In this document: piece by piece, positions 24,749-33,593 of the stretch
How the letters are laid out: every line of letters starts with the position of its first letter
How positions within the stretch are numbered: the first letter of the stretch is position 1
From: Ewingella sp049889095
Lineage (GTDB): Bacteria; Pseudomonadota; Gammaproteobacteria; Enterobacterales; Enterobacteriaceae
NCBI GenBank assembly: GCA_049889095.1
Contig: JBLJFK010000009.1
Reading direction: 5' to 3' (one strand)
DNA length: 64,000 bases
Made by a program: the position numbers and the translations under genes
Notes under the pieces: model-generated
The model's database searches: none
What the model saw: only the letters and a program-made list of their open reading frames with translations
Told to the model about the DNA's origin: nothing

Positions 24749-27301
24749 ATGAGCAAAGTCAGACTCGCGATTATTGGTAACGGCATGGTCGGCCATCGTT
24801 TTATCGAAGATTTACTGGATAAAGCTGAACCGGGTCAGTTCGATATCACCGTATTTTGTGAAGAGCCGCGTGTGGCCTATGACCGCGTTCATCTTTCCTC
24901 CTATTTCTCGCACCATACAGCGGAAGAGCTGTCGCTGGTCCGCGAAGGTTTCTACGAGAGACACGGCGTCAAGGTGTTGATCGGCGAACGCGCCATCACG
25001 CTAAACCGTGAAGAAAAAGTTATTCACTCCAGCAGCGGCCGTACGCTCTATTATGACAAACTGATCATCGCCACCGGCTCCTATCCGTGGGTACCGCCGA
25101 TCGCCGGCTCTGACGGCCAGGATTGCTTTGTTTACCGCACCATCGAAGATTTGCACGCTATCGAAGCCTGCGCCCGCCGCAGCAAACGTGGAGCGGTAGT
25201 AGGAGGTGGCCTGCTTGGCCTTGAAGCCGCCGGTGCCCTAAAGAATCTCGGCGTTGAAACCCACGTTATTGAATTTGCACCGGGCCTGATGACCGAACAA
25301 CTCGACGTAATGGGCGGCAACCAGCTACGTCAGAAAATCGAAAGCATGGGCGTGCAGGTTCACACCGCTAAAAATACCAAACAGATCCTTCAGGGCGGCG
25401 ACCGCGCGCGTAAAACCATGGCATTCGCCGACGGTAGCTCGCTGGAAGTAGACTTTATCGTGTTCTCCACCGGTATCCGTCCGCAGGACAAACTGGCGCG
25501 CCAGTGCGATCTGGACATCGCCCCGCGCGGCGGCATCGTGATCAACGACCAATGCCAGACCAGCGATCCCGACGTTTATGCCATCGGCGAATGTGCGTCA
25601 TGGAACCAGCGCACTTTCGGCCTGGTGGCACCAGGCTACAAAATGGCGCAAGTCACCGCAGACCATCTGTTAGGCCGTGAAAATCGGTTCATCGGCGCGG
25701 ATATGAGCGCCAAGCTGAAACTGCTGGGCGTTGACGTAGCCGGGATCGGCGATGCCCACGCCCGCACACCGGGTGCACGCAGCTATGTCTATCTCGACGA
25801 AAGCAAAGCACTGTACAAACGCCTGATTGTCAGTGAAAACAACAAAACGCTGCTCGGTGCCGTGTTGGTCGGCGACACCAGCGACTACGGCAATTTGCTG
25901 CAGCGGGTACTGAATAATATCGAACTGCCGGAGAACCCGGACGCGCTGATCCTTCCTGCGCATGCGGGCAGCGGCGGCGCAGTGATCGGCACCGATGCTC
26001 TGCCGGAAAGCGCACAAATCTGCTCCTGTTTTGACGTCACCAAAGGCGACATCATCAAAGCGGTTCAGGGCGGTTGCCACACCGTAGCAGCACTGAAATC
26101 CGTCACCAAAGCCGGTACCGGCTGCGGCGGCTGTATTCCGTTGGTCACTCAGGTTCTGAACGCTGAACTGAGCAAGCAAGGCATTGAGGTCAATCATCAC
26201 CTTTGCGAACACTTCGCCTATTCGCGTCAGGAGCTGTACCACCTGATCCGTGTCGAAGGTATTAAATCCTACGACCAACTGCGGGCGAAATATGGCAAAG
26301 GCTACGGCTGCGAAGTGTGTAAACCGACCGTGGGCTCTCTGCTGGCTTCGTGCTGGAACGACTTCGTGCTCAAACCACAGCACGCACCATTGCAGGAAAC
26401 CAATGACGCTTTCCTCGCCAATATACAAAAAGATGGCACCTACTCCGTCATTCCACGCTCAGCTGGCGGTGAGATCACCCCGCAGGGCTTGCAGGCGATT
26501 GGCGAAATTGCCGCTGAATATAATCTCTACACTAAGATCACCGGTTCACAGCGCATCGGCATGTTCGGCGCGCAAAAAGATGACTTGCCCGCTATCTGGC
26601 AAAAACTGATTAACGCCGGGTTCGAAACCGGCCAGGCCTACGCCAAAGCGCTGCGTATGGCGAAAACCTGCGTCGGTAGCACCTGGTGCCGCTTCGGCGT
26701 CGGCGACAGTCTTGGCTTTGGCATCAGCCTGGAAAACCGCTACAAGGGCATCCGCACGCCGCACAAAATGAAGTTTGGCGTTTCAGGCTGCACCCGTGAA
26801 TGTTCGGAAGCGCAGGGCAAAGACGTGGGGATCATCGCCACCGAAAACGGCTGGAATCTGTACGTCTGTGGTAACGGCGGCATGAAACCGCGCCACGGCG
26901 ACCTGCTGGCTGCGGATCTGAATAACGACCAGATCCTGCAATACCTAGACCGTTTCATGATGTTCTACATCCGCACCGCCGATAAGCTACAGCGTACCTC
27001 TGTATGGCTGGAAAGCCTGGAAGGCGGCATTGATTACCTGCGCAAAGTGATTGTCGACGACAAGCTCGGTCTTAACGATCAACTGGAAACCGAACTGGCG
27101 CGCCTGCGTGAATCCTCCGTCTGCGAATGGCAGGAAACACTCAACGATCCGGCAGCACAAACCCGCTTCACCCATTTCATCAACAGCCAACAGCGTGACC
27201 CTAACGTGCAGTTTGTGGATGAACGTCTGCAACACCGTCCGGCGCGTCCGGATGAACGTATTCCGGTAACTGTAGTAAATACCGATGAGGTAGCATTATG
27301 A
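24749..27301 (+). CDS. nirB: NADH-dependent nitrite reductase, large subunit
   Basis: An 850-residue cytosolic enzyme reducing nitrite to ammonium (E. coli 847). N-terminal FAD/NADH pyridine-nucleotide oxidoreductase (AIIGNGMVGHRF, GAVVGGGLLGLEAAGALK), then BFD-like [2Fe-2S] region (AQICSCFDVTKGD, GTGCGGCIPLV), then the nitrite/sulfite-reductase ferredoxin and haem domains with the siroheme-[4Fe-4S] cysteines (TCVGSTWCRFG and GVSGCTRECSEAQGK). The start at 24749 follows GAGG; 22 upstream in-frame codons overlap the promoter. Its stop overlaps nirD by ATGA. Confidence 0.97.
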   Translation: MSKVRLAIIGNGMVGHRFIEDLLDKAEPGQFDITVFCEEPRVAYDRVHLSSYFSHHTAEELSLVREGFYERHGVKVLIGERAITLNREEKVIHSSSGRTLYYDKLIIATGSYPWVPPIAGSDGQDCFVYRTIEDLHAIEACARRSKRGAVVGGGLLGLEAAGALKNLGVETHVIEFAPGLMTEQLDVMGGNQLRQKIESMGVQVHTAKNTKQILQGGDRARKTMAFADGSSLEVDFIVFSTGIRPQDKLARQCDLDIAPRGGIVINDQCQTSDPDVYAIGECASWNQRTFGLVAPGYKMAQVTADHLLGRENRFIGADMSAKLKLLGVDVAGIGDAHARTPGARSYVYLDESKALYKRLIVSENNKTLLGAVLVGDTSDYGNLLQRVLNNIELPENPDALILPAHAGSGGAVIGTDALPESAQICSCFDVTKGDIIKAVQGGCHTVAALKSVTKAGTGCGGCIPLVTQVLNAELSKQGIEVNHHLCEHFAYSRQELYHLIRVEGIKSYDQLRAKYGKGYGCEVCKPTVGSLLASCWNDFVLKPQHAPLQETNDAFLANIQKDGTYSVIPRSAGGEITPQGLQAIGEIAAEYNLYTKITGSQRIGMFGAQKDDLPAIWQKLINAGFETGQAYAKALRMAKTCVGSTWCRFGVGDSLGFGISLENRYKGIRTPHKMKFGVSGCTRECSEAQGKDVGIIATENGWNLYVCGNGGMKPRHGDLLAADLNNDQILQYLDRFMMFYIRTADKLQRTSVWLESLEGGIDYLRKVIVDDKLGLNDQLETELARLRESSVCEWQETLNDPAAQTRFTHFINSQQRDPNVQFVDERLQHRPARPDERIPVTVVNTDEVAL

Positions 27302-27624
27302 GCCAGTGGCTAACACTTTGTTCCATCGACCAAATCGTGCCAGGCTGCGGCGTATGCGCTCTGGCAGGCGAGCATCAAGTGGCATTATTTCGGCCGTTCG
27401 TCGACGAGCAAATTTTTGCACTCTCGAATATTGATCCCTATGCACAGGCCAGCGTCTTGTCGCGTGGCATTATTGGCGAGCATCAGGGCGTACTATGGGT
27501 TGCCAGCCCGTTGAAAAAACAACATTTTCGACTGACTGACGGCCTGTGCCTGGAAGACGAGACTCACTCTATTGCGGCCTTTGCCACCCGCGTGAAAAAC
27601 GGCAACGTACAAATTCATCTTTAG
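27298..27624 (+). CDS. nirD: NADH-dependent nitrite reductase, small subunit
   Basis: A 108-residue Rieske-like small subunit of NirBD, same length as in E. coli. Like other enterobacterial NirD it lacks the full Rieske cysteine/histidine set (only single Cys in CSIDQIVPGCGVCAL). The start overlaps the nirB stop by four bases. The next gene is cysG after only 13 bases, so the nitrite channel gene nirC that sits here in E. coli is absent. Confidence 0.95.
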   Translation: MSQWLTLCSIDQIVPGCGVCALAGEHQVALFRPFVDEQIFALSNIDPYAQASVLSRGIIGEHQGVLWVASPLKKQHFRLTDGLCLEDETHSIAAFATRVKNGNVQIHL

Positions 27625-27637
27625 GAGCGCCAGCGCG

Positions 27638-29011
27638 ATGGACTACTTCCCGTTGTTTTGCCAGTTACACAATAAAGCCTGTCTGCTGGTCGGCGCGGGT
27701 GAAGTTGCAGAGCGCAAAGCCCGATTGCTGCTTGACGCTGGGGCGAAACTCACGGTTAACGCCGTCAGTGTCACACCCCAGTTCGAGGTGTGGGCGGCAG
27801 AAGGGAAAGTGCAATTGCTGACCGGTTCTTTTTCACCGCAGCTGGTAGATGAGAAGTGGCTAGTGATCGCCGCGACCGATTCTGAGCAGGTGAATCTGGA
27901 GGTTAGCGCAGCCGCCGAATCTCGCCGGGTATTTTGCAATGTGGTTGACGCGCCGGAAAGCGCCAGCTTCATTATGCCGTCGATCATCGACCGCTCGCCA
28001 CTGATGATTGCCGTCTCTTCGGGCGGTAATGCACCGGTTCTGGCACGGCTACTGCGCGAACGTCTTGAGGCCATTCTTCCGCAGCATCTGGGTAAACTGG
28101 CGCAGGTGGCAGGCGGATTGCGCGCGCGGGTCAAAACGCATTTCAGAGACATGTCCGAACGCCGCCGCTGGTGGGAAAAGCTGTTTAATCATCATCGTCT
28201 GGCGCAGTCGCTGGCAAATAATGACGACGCGCAAAGTGAGCAATATATCGAAGAACTGTTCCGCGAGCCGGTGGATAAACACGGCGAAGTGATTCTGGTC
28301 GGTGCCGGGCCGGGCGATGCCGGTTTACTCACACTTAAAGGTTTGCAGCAGATGCAGTTGGCCGATGTGGTGGTGTATGACCGGCTGGTATCTGAAGAGG
28401 TGCTGAATCTGGTACGCCGCGACGCTGAACGGATTTTCGTGGGCAAACGCGCCGGACATCACTGCGTACCACAGGAACACATCAACCAACTCCTGCTGGA
28501 ACAGGCGCAGATGGGCAAACGCGTGGTGCGACTGAAAGGCGGCGACCCGTTTATTTTTGGCCGCGGTGGCGAAGAGCTGGAAGCGCTGAAAGCAGCGGGC
28601 ATCGCGTTTTCCGTCGTGCCGGGTATTACTGCTGCATCAGGCTGTTCGGCCTACAGCGGCATTCCGCTAACGCACCGCGACCACGCACAAAGCGTGCGGC
28701 TGATCACCGGTCATGTGAGACAGGATGGCGAACTCGACTGGGCCTGTCTGGCCCAAGGCCAGCAGACATTAGTGTTTTATATGGGGTTGACGCAGGCCGC
28801 AGAAATTCAGCGCCGTTTGCTGGAAAACGGCCTGCCTGCCACCACGCCGGTAGCATTGGTAGAAAATGGCACCACGAAGCAGCAGCGGGTCATCACCGGC
28901 GAATTAATGCAGCTAGGGGAACTGGCTGGAAAAGCACAAAGCCCGAGCCTGATTATCATCGGTTCAGTGGTAAGCCTACGGGAGAAACTGAACTGGTTTG
29001 CCAGTCTTTAA
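27638..29011 (+). CDS. cysG: Siroheme synthase (trifunctional)
   Basis: A 457-residue fusion: N-terminal precorrin-2 dehydrogenase/sirohydrochlorin ferrochelatase (GAGEVAERKARLLLDAG, NVVDAPESASFIMPS with Asp104, SSGG with Ser128) and C-terminal uroporphyrinogen-III C-methyltransferase (LVGAGPGDAGLLTLKG, VVRLKGGDPFIFGRGGEE, GITAASGCSAYSGIPLTHRD). Makes siroheme for NirB and for sulfite reductase. E. coli CysG has the same length. AGGAG lies upstream. Cotranscribed with nirBD. Confidence 0.97.
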   Translation: MDYFPLFCQLHNKACLLVGAGEVAERKARLLLDAGAKLTVNAVSVTPQFEVWAAEGKVQLLTGSFSPQLVDEKWLVIAATDSEQVNLEVSAAAESRRVFCNVVDAPESASFIMPSIIDRSPLMIAVSSGGNAPVLARLLRERLEAILPQHLGKLAQVAGGLRARVKTHFRDMSERRRWWEKLFNHHRLAQSLANNDDAQSEQYIEELFREPVDKHGEVILVGAGPGDAGLLTLKGLQQMQLADVVVYDRLVSEEVLNLVRRDAERIFVGKRAGHHCVPQEHINQLLLEQAQMGKRVVRLKGGDPFIFGRGGEELEALKAAGIAFSVVPGITAASGCSAYSGIPLTHRDHAQSVRLITGHVRQDGELDWACLAQGQQTLVFYMGLTQAAEIQRRLLENGLPATTPVALVENGTTKQQRVITGELMQLGELAGKAQSPSLIIIGSVVSLREKLNWFASL

Positions 29012-29024
29012 TAAATACAAAAGC

Positions 29025-29053
29025 AAAAGGCCAGCAAATCAACTGGCCTTTTG
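29025..29053. terminator. Bidirectional terminator between cysG and trpS
   Basis: Stem AAAAGGCCAG / CTGGCCTTTT with a CAAATCAA loop between the convergent cysG and trpS genes. Confidence 0.9.
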
Positions 29054-29075
29054 TGTCAAAACGTAGGTTTAACGC

Positions 29076-30098
29076 TTATGGCAGCGTCACAAAACCGATA
29101 GCCTCATAGACTTTCTTCAGCGTCATTTTAGCTCGGGCACTGGCCTTCTCAGCACCTTCACGCATGATTTGCTGCAGTAATGCCTCATCATTGCGAAAAC
29201 GAGTGTAACGCTCCTGCAACTCAGTCAGCATACCGGCAACGGCTTCCGCTACCGCACCTTTCAGATGACCATACATCTGGCCTTCAAACTCGGCTTCCAA
29301 CTCGGCAATGGTTTTACCGTTCACACCGGAAAGGATATCCAGCAGGTTTGATACACCGGCTTTGGTCGCGATGTCATAACGCACGACAGGCGGCTCTTCG
29401 GAGTCGGTCATGGCACGTTTGATTTTTTTGGTGACCGACTTCGGATCTTCCAGCAGGCCAATCACGTTATTACGGTTATCGTCTGACTTGGACATCTTCT
29501 TAGTCGGCTCTTGCAATGACATCACGCGCGCACCGGATTTCGGAATGAACGGTTCCGGCACAGTAAATACATTGCCGTAAAGCGCGTTAAAACGATTAGC
29601 TATGTCGCGGCTCAGCTCAAGATGCTGTTTCTGATCTTCACCGACCGGCACCTGGTTGGTCTGGTAAAGCAAGATATCTGCCGCCATCAGTACCGGATAA
29701 TCAAACAGGCCAGCAGTGATACTGGAGTTCTCACTGTTGGAGTTTTCGTAACGTGATGATTTGTCTTTAAACTGTGTCATGCGACCCAGTTCACCGAAAT
29801 AGGTATAACAGTTCAGCGCCCAGCTCAGCTGAGTATGTTCAGGAACGTGGGACTGCACAAAAATAGTACTTTTTTGCGGGTCAATGCCGCAAGCCAGATA
29901 CAGTGCCAGAGTGTCGAGGGTGGCCTTACGCAGCTGCGCAGGATCCTGACGTACGGTTATGGCATGTAGATCAACGATGCAGTAAATGCACTCATAATCG
30001 TCCTGCAACTTAACCCACTGACGCAGCGCACCCATGTAGTTGCCAATGGTCAGTTCGCCGGAGGGCTGTGCACCACTAAATACGATGGGTTTACTCAT
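29076..30098 (-). CDS. trpS: Tryptophanyl-tRNA synthetase
   Basis: A 340-residue class-I aminoacyl-tRNA synthetase (E. coli 334). The HIGH-equivalent is in GAQPSGELTIGNYMGALRQW and the KMSKS loop in EPTKKMSKSDDNRNN. It charges tRNA-Trp. Last gene of the conserved aroK-aroB-damX-dam-rpe-gph-trpS series; its start is only two bases after the gph stop codon. Confidence 0.97.
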   Translation of the reverse strand: MSKPIVFSGAQPSGELTIGNYMGALRQWVKLQDDYECIYCIVDLHAITVRQDPAQLRKATLDTLALYLACGIDPQKSTIFVQSHVPEHTQLSWALNCYTYFGELGRMTQFKDKSSRYENSNSENSSITAGLFDYPVLMAADILLYQTNQVPVGEDQKQHLELSRDIANRFNALYGNVFTVPEPFIPKSGARVMSLQEPTKKMSKSDDNRNNVIGLLEDPKSVTKKIKRAMTDSEEPPVVRYDIATKAGVSNLLDILSGVNGKTIAELEAEFEGQMYGHLKGAVAEAVAGMLTELQERYTRFRNDEALLQQIMREGAEKASARAKMTLKKVYEAIGFVTLP

Positions 30099-30100
30099 TT

Positions 30101-30799
30101 TTATGCTTCCTGATCTTTTAAAGATAACAGCCCAAAAGTGGGCAAGAGGTCGGCGAAATGTTCAAGGACACGATCGGGCTTACTCAGCGCGATGCTTTCA
30201 CCGTAATTGTAACCGTACGTCAAACCGACACAGCGACAACCCGCGGCCTGTGCCGCCTGAATATCATTGCGTGAATCACCGACAAAAACCAGTTCGCTGG
30301 CCCGCAAACCCAGCTTCGCCAGCATTAGGTACATCGGTGCCGGATGGGGTTTTTTCTGCACGACGTCATCGCCACCAATGACCATTGAAAAATATTCTTC
30401 AATATCGAGCGAATTCAGCAGCGGTGCGACAAAAGGTGTCGGCTTATTGGTGATTAATCCCATCGGCATGCGCTGCGCGTGCAGCGCGGCCAATGTTTCT
30501 TTCACCTGAGGATATAAACGGCTGCCACTTTCGGCGGTTTCAGCATAAAAGTGGTCAAACTTTTCACGTATTTTCTGGCAAAACTCTGGCGAAACATCGC
30601 CTTCTGCCCAGCGCACTGCCCGTTCAACCATCACATCCGCGCCATTGCCAATCCAGGTGCTGACACGTTCGATACCCGCCGCCGGTAAACCGAAGGATTT
30701 CAGCGCCATATCGACCGCATCCGTTAGGCCCGGAGCGCTATCGACCAGCGTTCCATCGAGATCAAAGGCAACCCCGAGCGGGTGCAGTGACTCAGCCAT
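30101..30799 (-). CDS. gph: Phosphoglycolate phosphatase
   Basis: A 232-residue HAD hydrolase with motif I FDLDGTLVDSAPGL (nucleophile Asp), motif II GLITNKPTPF and motifs III/IV KKPHPAP ... GDSRNDIQAA. Removes 2-phosphoglycolate, for example from DNA-repair by-products. The start at 30799 (MAESLHPLGVAFD) overlaps the rpe stop by 8 bases (ATGGCTGA) and has AAGG nearby; a longer start at 30835 would overlap rpe by 44 bases. It lacks an insert of roughly 20 residues present near residue 60-80 of the 252-residue E. coli enzyme. Confidence 0.94.
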   Translation of the reverse strand: MAESLHPLGVAFDLDGTLVDSAPGLTDAVDMALKSFGLPAAGIERVSTWIGNGADVMVERAVRWAEGDVSPEFCQKIREKFDHFYAETAESGSRLYPQVKETLAALHAQRMPMGLITNKPTPFVAPLLNSLDIEEYFSMVIGGDDVVQKKPHPAPMYLMLAKLGLRASELVFVGDSRNDIQAAQAAGCRCVGLTYGYNYGESIALSKPDRVLEHFADLLPTFGLLSLKDQEA

Positions 30800-31481
30800 G
30801 AGAAACCTTCGCGAGTTCACTGCGCATTTGGTCAATTACCGTGCGGTAATCAGGCTGGTTAAAGATGGCAGAGCCAGCAACAAACATATCGGCGCCCGCT
30901 GCAGCAATCTCACCAATATTTTCAGCTTTGACGCCACCGTCAATTTCCAGACGAATGTCGTAACCGCTGTCATCGATCAGTTTGCGTACCTGACGCAGCT
31001 TATCGAGAGTACCGGGAATAAACGACTGCCCACCAAAGCCCGGGTTAACCGACATCAACAGGATCACATCGAGTTTATCCATCACATAATCTAGATAGCT
31101 CAGCGACGTTGCCGGATTAAACACCAGGCCGGCCTTGCAGCCGTGCTCTCTGATAAGTGAAATAGTACGATCAAGATGCTCAGAGGCTTCAGGATGGAAA
31201 GAGATATAGCTGGCACCCGCAGCGGCGAAATCTGGGATCAGACGATCGACCGGTTTGACCATCAAATGCACGTCAATCGGCGCGTTAATCCCGGCTTTTT
31301 GCAGATAATTGTGCAGCGACTGACACACCAGCGGTCCTATCGTCAGATTAGGCACGTAGTGGTTGTCCATTACGTCAAAGTGTACGATATCTCCACCAGC
31401 TTCCAATGCTTTAGCCGTGTCTTCACCCAAGCGGGCAAAGTCAGCCGACAGAATGGACGGGGCAATCAAAAACTTTTTCAT
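30792..31481 (-). CDS. rpe: Ribulose-phosphate 3-epimerase
   Basis: A 229-residue TIM-barrel epimerase interconverting D-ribulose 5-phosphate and D-xylulose 5-phosphate. Landmarks: APSILSADFARLGED, HFDVMDNHYVPNLTIG (metal and catalytic residues), DVHLMVKPVD, SVNPGFGGQSFIP and EIDGGVKAENI. E. coli Rpe has 225 residues. Overlaps gph by 8 bases and starts 52 bases after dam. Confidence 0.97.
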   Translation of the reverse strand: MKKFLIAPSILSADFARLGEDTAKALEAGGDIVHFDVMDNHYVPNLTIGPLVCQSLHNYLQKAGINAPIDVHLMVKPVDRLIPDFAAAGASYISFHPEASEHLDRTISLIREHGCKAGLVFNPATSLSYLDYVMDKLDVILLMSVNPGFGGQSFIPGTLDKLRQVRKLIDDSGYDIRLEIDGGVKAENIGEIAAAGADMFVAGSAIFNQPDYRTVIDQMRSELAKVSHG

Positions 31482-31533
31482 CCGCTTCTCCAGACAAGAG
31501 GGTTACGAGCTGGCCCGCGCTATTTCGGGCAGA

Positions 31534-32346
31534 TCAGCGATAGAGCGCTAAAAGTTCATTCACTTTAGTGCGTTGCGACACATTACTGCTGATAGTTCTG
31601 CGGGCCGTAACGCGGTGCAGCGTCGCTTGTGCATACCACTCAAGCGTCAGCGGTGTTTCATGGTTGGAGATCAGAACCGGTACATCATTCTCTGACGAGA
31701 GCTGATACGCCAGGCTGGCCAGGTTTCGCTGATCGTCCATGCTGAAGCTATTGGTGTGGTAGGCCGTGAAATTTGCCGTCGCCGACAACGGCGCATAGGG
31801 AGGATCACAATACACCACCGAGCCAGACTCCGCTTTCAACAGCGTTTGCTGGTAATGCTCGCAAACAAACGTTGCCTTCTGCGCTTTCTCGGCAAACCAG
31901 TAGAGTTCATTCTCAGGGAAATAGGGTTTTTTGTAGCGGCCAAACGGCACATTAAATGCCCCACTGAGATTATAACGACACAGGCCGTTGTAACAATGGC
32001 GGTTGAGATAGAGAAAAAGCACCGAGCGGCGGTAGATGTCACTGCTTTGATTAAACTCTTCTCTCAGGGCATAAAAACGCTCTGACTGATTGAATTCCGT
32101 GGAAAAGAACGCGCGGGCATCACGCACAAACTCATCGGTGCGCGTTTTTACTATGTCATAGAGATTTATCAGATCGCTGTTGATATCGGCCAGAATGTAC
32201 GATTTATAATCAGTATTAAGAAATACCGATCCCGCACCAACAAAAGGCTCTATCAGACAATCTCCTGCTGGAAGATGACGTTTGATGTCATCAACCAACG
32301 GGTATTTGCCACCAGCCCATTTCAAAAAAGCGCGGTTTTTCTTCAT
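31534..32346 (-). CDS. dam: DNA adenine methyltransferase Dam
   Basis: A 270-residue N6-adenine methyltransferase for GATC sites (E. coli 278). Motif I: FLKWAGGKYPLVDDIKRHLP and EPFVGAGSVFLN; catalytic motif IV: VVYCDPPYAPLS; the GATC-recognition region NRHCYNGLCRYNLSGAFNVP is conserved. Position inside the damX-dam-rpe-gph block and this family context support the housekeeping Dam rather than a phage methylase. It guides mismatch repair, SeqA-DnaA control and gene expression. Confidence 0.96.
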   Translation of the reverse strand: MKKNRAFLKWAGGKYPLVDDIKRHLPAGDCLIEPFVGAGSVFLNTDYKSYILADINSDLINLYDIVKTRTDEFVRDARAFFSTEFNQSERFYALREEFNQSSDIYRRSVLFLYLNRHCYNGLCRYNLSGAFNVPFGRYKKPYFPENELYWFAEKAQKATFVCEHYQQTLLKAESGSVVYCDPPYAPLSATANFTAYHTNSFSMDDQRNLASLAYQLSSENDVPVLISNHETPLTLEWYAQATLHRVTARRTISSNVSQRTKVNELLALYR

Positions 32347-32426
32347 GCCGTCAGTTAGCTACTTATACAATTAACAGCCGCGGATTGTACCCTGTTTTTA
32401 GACAGCAAATCGCGTTGAGAACAGAT

Positions 32427-33455
32427 TCATTTTTTCAGGTCTTGCTGTACCTGATGTACAGGTTTAACCCACGGTTTCTTCGCCTGTACTTCAGCAGGTA
32501 AGCTGGAGATGGCATTTTTAGCTTCAGCCGATGAAGCATAGTTACCGCTCACCAACACAAACCACGGCTTGCCGTCACGCGATGTCTGATAAACCAGATA
32601 GTTTTTCAGACCCTGCTGCTTGGCAAACGCATTCAGGCTGTTGGACTGGGAAGCCCCACTCAGTTGCAGCGTAAAATGACCGCCCGGAGCCGATTTGATA
32701 GCACTACCAGAACCGGTTGCTGCACTGGCAGTCGCAACAGGTTTTGTTGTTTCTTTGGCCGGATGTGATGCCGCTGTCGCAGGCTTTGTCTGTACCGATT
32801 TTTTAGACTCATGGGCTGTTGCAGCAGCATGTGTTTTAGTCGGTTTGGTGTGCGCCGTTTGCTGAGGCGTACGTGTCGCGACTGGCGCCTTACCTTTCGC
32901 TGCACCGTCGACGGTGGCCGGTGCCGTAGGTAATGATGTCAAAGACTGCGTACCAGCGTTCACACCCTCTTGCACAGCGGCGTTAACCTGCCCTTGCTGC
33001 GAGGAAAGCGCATCAGACATGTCTCCAGGCAGATCAACACGCTCTTTTGACTGCGTATTGTCAGGCTGCGGCTGGGCATCCGTTGGTGTTGATGAAATAG
33101 GCGGCATGCCAACATTTTGTTGTACCTGCTGACCATTATTATTTGCCTGTGCAGTGTTTGTCTGTGCTTGGGCAGAAGGCTGTGCCGGAGCAGCAGCGTC
33201 ATTGCCGGAACCGGACAAATTAATATCTTTAGGACCGTTGCTTGGCTGGTTATTGACTTCGTGCTGTGTCGGGGTTTTAAGAGCGGAACCGATACCGACG
33301 ATCAGTAACAGCAGCACCAAAATGCCAACACCGATCATCAGATGTTGACGCGATACTGCAAGTTTCGGTGCAGAAGAAGCCGGCTTACGCGAACGCGGTG
33401 GACGGCGATCGCTGGTGTCTGGCTTAAGATCGTCTTCCGGTGTTAAATCATCCAT
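32427..33455 (-). CDS. damX: Cell-division SPOR-domain protein DamX
   Basis: A 342-residue bitopic inner-membrane protein. Short cytosolic N-terminus (1-38), one membrane helix (about 39-58, IGVGILVLLLLIVGIGSALK), a long low-complexity Gln/Asn/Ala/Thr/Lys-rich periplasmic linker, and a C-terminal SPOR domain (about 263-342, GGHFTLQLSGASQSNSLNAF onward) that binds denuded septal peptidoglycan. It is clearly shorter than E. coli DamX (428), lacking most of an acidic cytosolic segment and some linker. Between aroB and dam, as usual. Confidence 0.93.
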   Translation of the reverse strand: MDDLTPEDDLKPDTSDRRPPRSRKPASSAPKLAVSRQHLMIGVGILVLLLLIVGIGSALKTPTQHEVNNQPSNGPKDINLSGSGNDAAAPAQPSAQAQTNTAQANNNGQQVQQNVGMPPISSTPTDAQPQPDNTQSKERVDLPGDMSDALSSQQGQVNAAVQEGVNAGTQSLTSLPTAPATVDGAAKGKAPVATRTPQQTAHTKPTKTHAAATAHESKKSVQTKPATAASHPAKETTKPVATASAATGSGSAIKSAPGGHFTLQLSGASQSNSLNAFAKQQGLKNYLVYQTSRDGKPWFVLVSGNYASSAEAKNAISSLPAEVQAKKPWVKPVHQVQQDLKK

Positions 33456-33593
33456 CTAAAACCTCCAACCCGGCTAAAAACCTGCAAAAGCGGCTTTATG
33501 CGGAGCAACTATCCTGACTGATAAATATAACGCTTTGCTGGCAAAGGGTTAACCGATAAGACAAGGCTTGTGAGATAGCCCACAAACAGTCCT

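Noticed and set aside
25670..26428. 252-codon open frame opposite nirB
   Set aside because: Antisense shadow of nirB with no recognisable domain.
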